Below, piece by piece: positions 33,245 to 44,956 of a stretch of DNA of 64,000 nt. A program made the translations under genes and the position numbers. Position 1 is the first letter of the stretch. Each line of letters begins with the position of its first letter. The DNA is from Dromaius novaehollandiae. Its lineage: Eukaryota > Chordata > Aves > Casuariiformes > Dromaiidae. The notes under the pieces were generated by a model, which ran no database searches, was not told where the DNA came from, and saw nothing but the letters and a program-made list of their open reading frames with translations. The stretch covers positions 71,316,718-71,380,717 of the forward strand of contig NC_088099.1 in assembly GCF_036370855.1 (NCBI RefSeq). The letters run 5' to 3'.

Positions 33245-35130
33245 TTTTTCTAACCTTACGACCATGCTGGGTCAGACCAGTGGGCCACGTAGCTGAATAT
33301 CCCTTCTTTGACAGCAGTCCTTAGCTACCTGGCAGTGGAGAGACCATGACCGGAAGGTGATTTTCCCAGGTGAAAACTCATCACCTGTGATTTCCCCAGA
33401 TGCATCAAACTCAACTGTATATTTTGTGATAGTGGAATTCTGTGTTTGAGCTCTCTCCTGGTTTAGGACAAAATACAAATAAGCCAACCCTTCCCCCCCC
33501 CGCCCGTGACCAATATTACATGCTTAAGGAAAAGTGTGTGAGTAAGATAGCAGCACTTTATAAGAGTATTCTCGCAGCTCCCAGCAAAATGTAACACAGG
33601 GATTTCCTAAGCCAAAGGTGCTAGTTGACTCTCCTGATGGATTTTTCTTCCATAAATGATCTGGTCACTTTTTAGCACATTTTAGCATGCAGAGTTTGCC
33701 ATTTTATCAACAAATCTTTCAGCATCATCTTTTCCTTTTTTCTTTTCTTTGTAGTTATCTTTATTATCCTAAAAACTTGGTATCATCATATCAAACTTTA
33801 TTGCGCAATTATTCATTTCTTTTCAGATGATTGATTATAACAGACCCTTATGAGACTCCTGAGGTGATTACCTTGCATTATGAACAGTGATCATTTACTC
33901 TTACCATCTGTTAAGAAATTGTTTATCCATTTAGGGACCTTCTCTCACATCCTGCAGTAGCTTAGTTTCTTTATAAAACTTTGAAGAGGGGCTTTGCTGA
34001 ATGTCTTTTGGATATTTGAAAAGCTATATCAGCTAAATCTGTCTTTGTATTAGTGTTGACTCCTTCAAAAAAGTTCTATAGGTTTGTGAGACATGACATG
34101 TCTTCACAAAACAAATTGTTCCTTCCCCAGTATTTTATGTTTATCCATGTGCCCATTAATCAGTGACCTATCTATCTTCTTTATAGCATTTGCTTTATCA
34201 GCCTCCAATTTTATCAATAATAGCTTTTTTCAGATCATTGCTAGAAAGATTAAGTAAGAAGGGCCAGGAACGGATAAACAATATTTCCCAATATTCTGAA
34301 CAGTTAGCATGATTTTTCATTCACAGAATGAATATTATTGGCATTTAAGAATAGTTGGATTCCTTCATCAGAATATGTGGTAACTGGTCAAATATCTTAC
34401 AAAAAAAAATTCCACTTTTTTTTGTAAAAGATGTATTATTATGGGAAGAAATATATAAGTAAGTTTCTATAAGTTCATGTTCAGAAGGATCAGTTATATT
34501 TCTCTTTGTAATTCTTTTTTAATCACATGTCACAGTGGGTACTTGATTAATTTGTGGTCAGTGTCAGGTTAGTAGGCCTTTAATTGCCACGGCCTTCCTG
34601 TTTATTATTCTAAAACATTGACACAATAATAGCTTTATTATTTTTCTTTTTTTTTTTTTTTTTTGGACTTTTCCAAATTCCTAGGGTTATTGAAAAACAA
34701 CTTTAATAGTCTAGAGAGCTCTTTGGTTAGTTCTTTCAAAAATCTGCACGTTCTCTAGAGTTACTGATTTAAAAATGACTAGCTTTAACAGACGCTGTGT
34801 AATATCTGGGTAATAAATTTTCCAGTAGAGAGTATTTCATCATCGTAGTATAATGTACCTATGTAATTTGTTTCTTCCTCCAAACATAAAGCACTTTTGA
34901 CTTCTCATGATTATTCTTGACAATTCTATGATTTTTTAGGATTCCTTTTTTTCCTAATATTCCAAATATCCTGTCTAATTGGAGATTGGGTAATAGCGCA
35001 GTGGGATCATGATTTAATTTAAATAATCCTTCAGGTGCAGTGACTGCCATCAGAATTTTCATTTATCTCTAGCAATACAGTACTGAGGAAGAAAGCTAAC
35101 ATTTCCAGCCCCCTGGATGACTCAAGTGAA
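33245..35130 (-). mobile_element. CR1-type LINE, long degenerate copy, antisense
   Basis: The 3' end lies at low coordinates: CCATGCTGGGTCAGACCAGTGGGCC, then TTTGACAGCAGTCC, matches the CR1 3' signature CATACTGGGTCAGACCAAAGGTCC (complement orientation). From about 33780 it follows the complement of the reverse transcriptase region. The landmarks are a TTTATCCATTTAGGGACC block (33926-33943), a TTGCTGAATGTCTTTTGGA block (33993-34011), TCAGGTTAGTAGGCCTTTAATTGCC (34564-34588) and AGAGAGCTCTTTGGTTAGTTCTTTCAAAA (34713-34741). They are in the order seen in sauropsid CR1. Many indels; no open frame. Broken into pieces by AT-rich sequence at 33500-33780. Confidence 0.75.
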
Positions 35131-38100
35131 TGTTGTTTTCGGTATTTACAGAAAAACGACATTAAGAGATCAAAAATAAGAAATTGCTAGGGGGTCCATC
35201 TTCTGGAATTAACCAAGATAGCATAGCAAAGAAAGGTGTTGCCTGATAGGAAAATCCCCCCAGAAGCTGGAATTGGTACAGTGACTAAGACCTCATGGGT
35301 AAAACGGCTTACTGGTGTCCTGGAATATTCTCTATGTCTTTGCCATAGGGTTCCTGGAAGTGATTCAGGTGCCTAAACACAGATTTTGGAGGCTGTATGG
35401 GAACCCTCCATGGGAATGGCAGATACAACACAGGAACCATGGGAGACCCATGTACTTCTGGAGCAGCAGCTGGCAACCGAGCAGGATGATGGCAGTCATT
35501 TTAGATGGGCTATGTTTGGACACTTGCATTACCGCTCTTGTGTCAGGCTGGGAAGATTATTTAAATCAGTGGTGTCAGAGGTATTTTATAATTGTATTTT
35601 TCTTATCTTCCAGATTTGTACTTGACATTGTGAGCTCTTGTAACTCAGAACAGCAGACAAAAACTCTGTCTTGGAGATAGGAAGTAGTACATAGTGCTAA
35701 ATACCTAGTGAAATCAGGTCCCAAGCATCTTGAACATGTGAAATATTTGAAAACTTTTCATCCTAAATTCTATTTATAAAATAAGTCACTAAAATGTTAA
35801 AACACATGCTGATCAAAGACTCACAGAAAAGATTAGTAGACTCTCATTCTTCTACTGACTCATATTTAGTCTGTGAGGCTTAATAAATCAATTCATATGG
35901 TTCACTGACCTGTTTGCAAACTCAGACTAGTTATATTTGCTGCTTTTGCAGAAACATTTTTGCTTCTTGTGGATGAAAAATAGTTATGTCCATAACAAAT
36001 ATTTTAACTTGTGGAAAAGAATCTGAGCTAAAGAGAGCCTGAGTAGCTTACTGCAGGTAAAGAATTTGCTGCCGCTCTATTTAAGCTTACTAGTTACATC
36101 CTGCTTGCTTGCTGAAAACCTGACTGTCAATAAAAGGAGAAAATGAATGCAGCAACATTTTTGTGGAATGGACACAGACTGTATGGAGTGTGTTTTACTA
36201 TTTTACTAGATGAAAGTCTGGATCATATAATGGCTTTTAGAGTATTAACATATAGATCTTTTACCAGCTTACCAAAGTGATCATCTTTCAGCCATGCCTT
36301 TCAGCACAATTTTATGAACTAGCTCAACAAACAGAAGAGCAGACAAGTGAAGAAAAGTAAAAAGAAAGGACATATTTAAATGAGTATCCTTCTAGCTATG
36401 AATCTTATTCTTTCATTTTTCACTATTGTCTTCTCAGCCTCACCATCAAGGTAGGAATATGTTCATGTCCTGCAAGCTCTGGCAGATCCAACCAGCAGAT
36501 CAAGACTTAGATATCTGTCATGTCTTCATAACAATGTGAGGTGTCCATATAAAAATATAAAGTTTCTAGTTCACAGAACATTCTGTGAGCCTAAGTCTAA
36601 AGACACCTTTCAGTAAAGATACCTTATTTGGGCATTACAGTAAAAGGCACTGCATGGAACTTCTTGGCTGCAGGTTGCTTTCTTTCTTTTTTTTTCTTTT
36701 TCTTTTTTTTTTTGTGAAGTAAAAAGTGAAACAAAAAGAGAGAAGAGAGATTGAAATGTACTTAGGAGACTTAACTGTCCTGCTAAGTTACAAACTACTC
36801 TGTAAAATTTTAAATGTTCAGTTATTTTGATAATTTAAGGCACTTCATACACTTCAGTAGTTAACTGAACAGTCACTAGCTCCTGTCATAAACTTACATA
36901 GGAAAGCCCTGAATGTTTAATAATCAGGAAAACATAATTTAGCAAAAGAAAAGCATTTCCCTCAGGGATGTTTTTTTCTCATTTAATGAAAATATGATAT
37001 TGCTTGTGAAAAGCTGCCTAAATTGATGATAGGACTAGTGGTAAGAGGGTTTGGATTGGTTTGGATGCCAGTCACTCTAAATCAGAACTCACATTGCCTG
37101 TACTTGTGGAAAGCAAATACCACATGTAGCAAATTCCACTAGTGCAGCAAATTACCCTGCCATCCAGGTGGTCTGGCAGTCAGTCCCTGAAAGTGGTAGA
37201 GATGCTTCAGAAGACGTATAAAATGCTACACCATATTCTATAGAAGAATTTCTCCCTCCCTCCCAGATCATTAGAAGATGATTTATGACCTTAACTGGAT
37301 AGTTTTTGTAGTTTGAATTCCTTTTTTATTTATAGTGTTCTATTAAAAATATCATTCTTATAAATATGAAGGTCTTGGTCTTGGTATCCTGTGGTGGTGA
37401 GTTTTGAAAGCTAGCAGCATCATGTATGCAACATAGCCTGTGCCTAATTTGTGTAAATGACTAATGGTGCTAGATTACAAATACAGTGAGGTTTAATCAT
37501 CCCAAACACTCAGAAAAAATATTTTTTTGCACTAATGTGTAAGATATATGCTATTTTTTTAATGCATTGACACAATAAAATCCAATGGGCATGGAATTGT
37601 ATATGTTTAAAACTCTGATTTCATACATATTTAAATTTCTTCTACATTCGTTATGACATCCCTTCTAAAGGATTTGTGACCATTAGCAAGTGCAAGATGC
37701 CATATGTACTTATGCACAGAGCTGCTATTCAAAAAAAGGAAATGAGAAAAGTCTGAAGGACTCAGACCCTGAAATGAAACAGGCAGTTCTCACAAGATGT
37801 CCATACATGTTTTTCACATCTGAAACTGCCCAATTAGGCAGTTCAGAAAACTTCAGATAAGTATCCAGACTTGTAAACTGAGACTTCAAGCTTTTGAAAT
37901 TTAGTCATCTTTACTCAGTAAGCTTCAACCAGTTACTTTTTAATAATGACTGCATGTTTCACTTGAAAAACAAAGACATATGGCATTCTTTTCACATTTA
38001 TCATTTCAGCCACCTGCCCACCAAAAAAGGAATTGCACTTTTAAACATACACAGGTAGAACATCCGTAAATTTGGGAGTGAAATATTTTACATTAGCATT

Positions 38101-41100
38101 TAGCATTTACTTTAAAAAATGGTATGTTCTAGTCTGCAAAAATAAGATTCCTACAAATTGTTGCATCAGCACAAGGAAGTATGACTGACATTGATCCTGA
38201 AGGTGTTTCTCAAGCAATACCTCCATTGAAGTCAGGACTTTTTATGTCTAATGATTTTTGAGGAATGTAATTGAAATGTTTTCCTTCTATTTTACAGCAT
38301 GCACTGAGAAAATACTAGGATATAGATACTACCTTGTCTCCTCGGAAAGCACTTAAAGCTGCAGACTTCTAAAACATGCTGGCTTTCTTAGTTACCACAG
38401 TGTTTATCTTGTTCAAATAACAAAGCTTGAAATCCTTTAATAATACCAAAAAAAAAAAAAAAAAAAAAAAAAGGAAAAAAAGAACCTCTGATAAAAGGAT
38501 TTTGAGTCTCCTATAATAGTACAATTCAAACCAAATTGTTTTAATTCAAGTATTTAGAATGCAGTAACACATTTCAAAACCATAAAGTGTTTGTAGATAA
38601 ACCAATTTCTTTTTGCATAGAAATCTCAAAAGAGAGATGTGAGTTTGTTACTTAGTTTTGATCATTTATTTTGTATAAGTAATGACTGTAACCTAAAATA
38701 CTGTTTATTTTTTTAATTTCAGTAAAATATCTTCTATTCCATGTTTAGCACATAAAATGACTTTTTTTCTTTTTTTGAAACACATACGGTAGCTGCAACT
38801 CTTCCTGAAGGGCTTACAGTAAATGGGATTGATTTAGATATACTATGGTGACAAAAGCCTGGATCTAGAGCTGACTGGGTTGTTTTTCCCCCCGCCTTAA
38901 TGAAGAAAAAAAATCCCTAGAAGAGCAGTGCTGAGGATGATCCTTTGGACTGGAGGAGAATCAAATCGCTGGTCCACATCGCACAGTTCAGAACTTTCCT
39001 ATGGGTCTTACATTTCTCCAGGGCATGTCTTTCCTTTTGGGCTTTTGGTTCTTAAAGGTGAAACCCACAAACTCTCTCCCTTTCTCTCCACTGAAAGCCC
39101 CAGAGGTTTGGACAGAATGTTTTGAAAGGCTCTGTTTTGTCCCAAAGTAGAATGGGAGAACAAACAAACTGTTGGTTGTTTGCTTGTTTATTTTCTGGAG
39201 TGGATACTTTCCTCTCTCAGCAAGGTTTTCAGCTGCACAGAACACTTGCGTAGCAGAAGTGAGTCTGGGAAAAGGCAAGCATGCATTTAAGCCAGGATAG
39301 CCAGTTAAATTAAAACAGGCTGGGATATGGGGAATATGCTTGGCTTGAATATATTTAGCAGGCATAGAAGACAGGGGGAAGTATGTGCCTTTGCACTGGA
39401 TCATGTATCTGGAGGCAAACTCCTTGCAAAGGACTATATAGCCCAGCACAAAAGTCAAGGCTTGTCTCCCAGACTTTGTCACAAAGCTCAGAATGGACAA
39501 TGGCTTATGGGGAGGAGAGAGGGAAAACTTCCTGTACCCCCTCAAAAGATAAAATACACCAAAGATGGGACTTCTGGTCCTCTTACCTAAAAAAAATTTA
39601 TCTACTACAAATTTATCCTGGTCCTAAAGACACCTTAGAGGTTGACAGTCTCCCAAGCAAAAGTCCTTAAGAACTGTTCTAATGCACAAGAGGAATTTCT
39701 AGCCAGCTTCTTGGTGTCCTGCACAAAGTCTGACTGAATGGACTTAGCAAAGGAGAGAAACAATGTGAAGTTAAAGGGGAGGGTGGAGGTAGGAATTGTT
39801 TCCCTGCAGCCCAAAGCTATGATGTGCAGAAATTATGTTGCTGTAACCAACCACTACAGAGCTCCTCTGCATAGCGGCTCTACATGATGCTGAGACATAA
39901 TAATAATCATACTCTTAACATGCTCCTCCCAGTTTCCTCTTTGCACACTTTTGGAAAGAGACACAAATTGTGCAATGAAATTCAAGGACACATGGAATTA
40001 GAGGCTCTGTCCGCAATTTATCCCATGGCATCCTTTTGGCCTCTGGATCCTTGTGCAATGAGATTTAGTATTTGGCATAAAAAGATTTAAGGTTTGGGGG
40101 TTTTACTTAAACTTGTTTAATTGGCTTTTGCAAAGCTCCAGGCAGTTAATTCAAACTCATTTAGATTGTTTATATGCCTGAAGTTTGAGAACGAGTTGTA
40201 TCAACTGAAAAAAATACGTGTTACAAAATGCAAAATACAGTATTAAAAATGCATTTAAATAAAGAGCAAGTTTGTGCCTGTCTGGGTGCTTTCTTGCCTG
40301 CACATGTAAAAGACCACATTAAAATAAACAAATGAGCATTTTAGTTGAATGATCACACTCATAAACATAGGAGAATAACTTGACAGTTTGGCTACCCCCT
40401 GCAAGCTTGCTCACAGCTTTGCTCCTGGCTGCTCACTCTCATCTTCTCCCACACTCTGCCTTTAATAGAAGAAATCATAGACTTCAGACACAACTAGAGT
40501 AGATCTTTTCTTCTTCATTTCTCTCATAACTGCAATAGGCTGAACTACAATTTTACACAAATAGCTGCTTTACTACTCAAAGTATGTCAGAGAATAAAAG
40601 AGAAACTCCTATGTAGTTAAGCTCCTAAATGTGAACTAGAACATCATTATTGCACTTTCTGCAGAAAAATAAATGGCTGAGATCTAGCCACTTGCACTTC
40701 TGTGCATATTCCTGTCTAAGGATCACCACAAAGCTCAGTAAAAATAATTATAATGGAAATGATTCACGAGTACATGGATGGAAGAGCTAGTGGGGCATTC
40801 TCTAGGAAGCCTCCTTGATTTAGCAGTGTCCTCTTTTTCAAGTTACCAATTCCTATTTCTGTTTACCATCTTGACACATCACAGGGCTGCACAAGGGAGA
40901 AGTTCAGCTGGTGTGTTTGGATCTACAACAGAGATAATCACTTAGATCCAAGTCCTGCAATTAAGCCTACCTGGCTGGCTTGCACAAGAACATCTATGCC
41001 AATTTGTAATGGCAAGTCAGTAATTGTTGCTGGGGTGCAACTCTTTGTACTTCATACAGTATCTTTAGTTAATCTGGAATATAAAGAAATAATCTCTACA

Positions 41101-42600
41101 GTCTAAAATTTGTCCTTAGCATTCCATGCAGACACCCATATGGTAAGTAGCTTTATGCACACATGCTATTTTACCAAGCTCAACAGAATGATTCAAATTC
41201 CTGAGGTAGCTTTGATAGGACTTGCACAATCAGGGTTTAGATAAAATGATTAAAATAAATAATTCACCATTCAGCTTCTAAATGTGAAGCTGAATGTGAA
41301 ATTTTTCCATTAAAAGGACTTTGAGTTTCCAAAACTGAGAATCAACCAAGGAGCTTCACTGTCAATTGAAGATGCTTCCCCAACCCAAAGCACTGCTCTC
41401 CTATCTGGGATGAATATCCCCATCATCAAGACTGTCACATTTACCCTAGGATGGGTGTCAATCTGGAGCAAGGAAATCAAAGAATGGGCCACAGCAGCAA
41501 ACGAGGGGATACACTGTTTGGCTACCTTGCTCCAGATTACTAAAGGTTGGAGCCAGGAGGTGACATTACCAGGTAGGCATCTTTGTGCTTGCAGACTCAC
41601 TGAAACTGAGAGCAGTCCATTGGGACCTAGCACTCTGTTCTTAATCCAGCTGTGCCAGTGAAGAGATTAATGCTCCAGCTGCTCATCACTACTCCCTGCT
41701 GGAGTTACCCCTTTATTACTTGGTCAATAGAACAATCACCTTTAATGATGAGTTACTGGAAGAGCTTTTACTGAGAGCATTCTTCAACTGCTTCAGGCAA
41801 ATTCAGACAGGTTATTGCACACAAGCATATTAATTGTTTAAATTATATGTCTGTTTTTCTTTGAGATGAATTAGGAAACATCCACATGAGTTGCTCCAGC
41901 ATTGGACTATCTGGGTTGGTAACTTCCAGATGGAAGACAGTGTTAAGGAGCTAGGGACAGTAATAGTTCCATTGTTACATCTGGATACAGAAGAGAGAAG
42001 GGGCAAAATCAAAGAGCAATTTTGAGGATATGAGTAGCAAGTAAATAGTGGACATAACACACATCTACATCCTATATAATCTCAATCTAACACCACGTGT
42101 GGAGGCTTAGCACTTGCACAGGAACCATTTCCAAACTGAAACTAGTGGCAGGAGCTGAACATATGCCTGTTGTACAATCATAAGGCTCCAGTTTTTAGAA
42201 CTGCTAAATATTTGTAATGAAGTTGTCAGCTTTGCTAAGAGAGTACAATCACACGTTCAAGAGTGTATTTTGCAGGCACAGATATTATGTTTTCAAATGC
42301 AACATCCGTTTATGGAGCCACACAGAAAGTGATGAAACCACAACAGTAAAAAGACAAAATGAAAAGACAGGGTTTGTACTTTCACCTCAGTATTATAGAT
42401 ATATTGAGATATTGTATTTTATTTAATTGCACTAAATATATAGTTCAGCATTTATTTTTTGACCAGAAGCATATTCTAATTAAATGATATTAGTAAAAAT
42501 AGAGAAACACCACAAGTAAACTACAGTGTTCTTTGATATTAAATTAATGCATTTGCCACTTTTCTACTATAGTCTAAGAAGAATACCGTTTGATCACTAA
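35131..42600. other. Gene desert, nothing recognised
   Basis: No gene. An A25 tract lies at 38448-38472 and a T-rich stretch at about 36685-36713. A perfect 11-bp palindrome with a 7-base loop lies at 41268-41296 (CATTCAGCTTC / GAAGCTGAATG). The minus frame of 185 codons at 38988-39545 is the longest here. It shows no domain, and its antisense frames are nearly as long. Confidence 0.4.
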
Positions 42601-42760
42601 TAAAATACAATAACCATTCAACTCATGAGATCGGCCTGAGAAATCACTTGCTGTCATGGGCTGAGTTATTCTGTTAATCCATACTCATGGGATTAGCGGC
42701 GATTATATCCTTTGGGAAATCATGCAGCTTTCTAAATATATTTCTGGTTTTCTTCACAAG
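42600..42760. promoter_or_regulatory. Candidate enhancer with paired TAATCC sites
   Basis: TTAATCC (42674-42680) and GGATTA (42690-42695) form an inverted pair 9 bases apart. This is followed by GCGGCGATTATATCC with two rare CpGs. TAATCC is the core of bicoid/OTX/PITX-type (Lys50) homeodomains. The surrounding DNA is non-repetitive. Function is inferred. Confidence 0.33.
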
Positions 42761-44399
42761 TACTGGTAGGAAAACAAGAAGTGAATGGCGTATACAGAGT
42801 GATTTCCCATGGTCTTTGAAAAGCAATTCATCTAATTGTATTACATTTACATAACTCCTAGGCCTTTTGCTTTAAAACTGGGCTTCCTTTAATCCATCTG
42901 TCATACTTTATTCTACTACAGGATAAAAATCACAACATGCTTCAGAGTGTTAATCATTAAAGACTATGAATTGCAGTTTTATGCACAAAAGGCCATAGGT
43001 ACTGGCACAAATACACATTATATCATCTTATCACACTATCTGCTACACATTTAACTGCCTTTGATCTTATCTAATAATAGATATATTGCTGAAATAATCA
43101 CCATTTAAATATATTAGGTTGTTTGACATAGGTACTACACAGAAGTAAAATCAATAATGATTACACAATCACTAGATACAATGTAAACTGCATACCACAA
43201 ATGTCTTTACAGGGTTAGATAACATCACAGAAATCCTAATGAAAGTCAATAGCCATTAGGTTTTAGAAGCAGCACTTGAACTTTTGGGATTTTTTACAGT
43301 AACTAGTCCAACCATAGGTGCAAGTTTTTAAAACAAATGAAGATCAAAGAAAGAATGACAAGTAGATTTAACAAATACATCTCCACAACTGGTCAATATT
43401 TGCTGCTCTTTTGAAGAACTACTAAATATATATTCATTTTCTGTAGTAAATCGAATCTATGCTAGCAAGATTATCCAGTATCTTAAAGTGAGAGTATAAA
43501 TATAAGGTCTATTTGTGACCATAGCTGAACTTAATAATCACCACCTGTTAGCTCTCTAAAATTGAAGCTAGTGTGCCTGCTTAAGAGATAAGGTCACTAC
43601 ATGGAATTCCTTAGAAAAGCTTTATTTCACAAGTTAAAGTAAAACAAGGAAACAGAACAACAAGAAAAACTACTACAGGCTTATTAAATATGTGTTCAAA
43701 ATCAGAATGTGGTCGATAAATGATGTTTTCTTCAATTCGGCTGACCTGAAAGTGACACTCTTGTTATTCTTATTACTCTTTCTGAAGCTACAGTGCTATC
43801 TCATTTCATTTTATGAATATTTAGCTGGATTTAATACTGAAGATATAGGATTGTATTTTGAGCTGAAAGGTGCAAAAATTATCTTTTTATAGAGAAACTG
43901 TAGTGGTCATTAGAGAAATATACAAGGCTTTATCAGAAGCTGAGAATTAAAACCATTGCAAATGTTTTTGGCACAGTAAGGACATAAGAACTTTCACCAA
44001 GACAGAGCATTTACATTTAATCAAAGATGAGTGCAATTTTATCTCTACACAAAATCAATCAGTAGTTCTTGGTACTTTCCAGACATAAAAGAAGGTGCAC
44101 AAAATAATTACTCTGACATAAATGTCTTACTGATTTTCTAACCAATATGATATAGAAGAGATTCCATAGATAAGAAGCCTTTGAAAATAGGTGTAGAACT
44201 GTAAAAAATTATCTCGATTAAGTGTTATTTTAAGCAATGTTCGTAAGGCAATTCAGTATTTATTTTATAGCTACATGGCTTTAAGTTAGATGATTTTCAA
44301 ATCTCAATTCATAAGTAAACACCAAAAGAGGATAAAAAAAGTTTCTTGAAAATGTAATCCACTCATTCCTGTCTTCTTATAAAATTAAAAGCTTTTTGG
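42761..44399. other. Gene desert, nothing recognised
   Basis: AT-rich, without recognised gene or repeat. Confidence 0.45.
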
Positions 44400-44860
44400 A
44401 GGTATAGAACCAACAGTTTATAACCCTTATCTTCTATCCACTCTAAGGCGGCTGTCAAATTTACTGTTTAAGCTTTTCTTTGTAATCACACTATTACGCA
44501 CTTCATCACCTTCCCCTCCCCCATCATTCGATCTAATGGTTTAAAGGGAAAGGAAATTACTTGTCTTCACTGCCAGCACTTGACACTTTTATGGGTCATT
44601 TGTAATGAAGCTATTCTTTGGTTTTAATGGAGACCTTGATTTGGACCTGTGTGAATAATTGTCAAAAGGTGATTAATTAAATAATCACCACCACCCTGTA
44701 AAATGGATCAACATATTACATTACACTGATCCAAAAGTTATTTTATTCCTGCATTAGACTTCAAATTCTATGCATTTAAACAAGCCTTAAACTGGGCCAT
44801 ATAATTTACTATGCATTAATTATATATATATTGTGTCTAAAGTAAGAAAAAGTGTTTTAC
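44400..44860. promoter_or_regulatory. Candidate enhancer, homeodomain-site cluster
   Basis: CTGTCAA (MEIS/TALE-like, 44452-44458) and TGTGAATAATTGTCAAAAGG (44649-44668) are followed by a 22-bp palindrome at 44668-44689. Its arms GGTGATTA and TAATCACC flank ATTAAA. The arm plus centre contains TGATTAAT, a PBX-HOX composite core. The region also has TTTGTAATGAAGC and GTCATTTGT blocks and is free of simple repeats. It is the best enhancer-like stretch in the desert by eye. Conservation and activity are untested. Confidence 0.4.
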
Positions 44861-44944
44861 ACCTCTTTTTAACTCTGTAAAATATGCTGCCAAGGCTTAT
44901 AACAATAAAAGATCCTTCTGGGGAATAGCATTCCTGACTGACAA

Positions 44945-44956
44945 CCCCCCCCCCCC
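44945..44956. repeat. Poly(C) tract, 12 bases
   Basis: Uninterrupted C12 in AT-rich DNA. Confidence 0.97.

Noticed and set aside
38988..39545. 185-codon minus frame
   Set aside because: Comparable frames on the opposite strand, no domain recognised.
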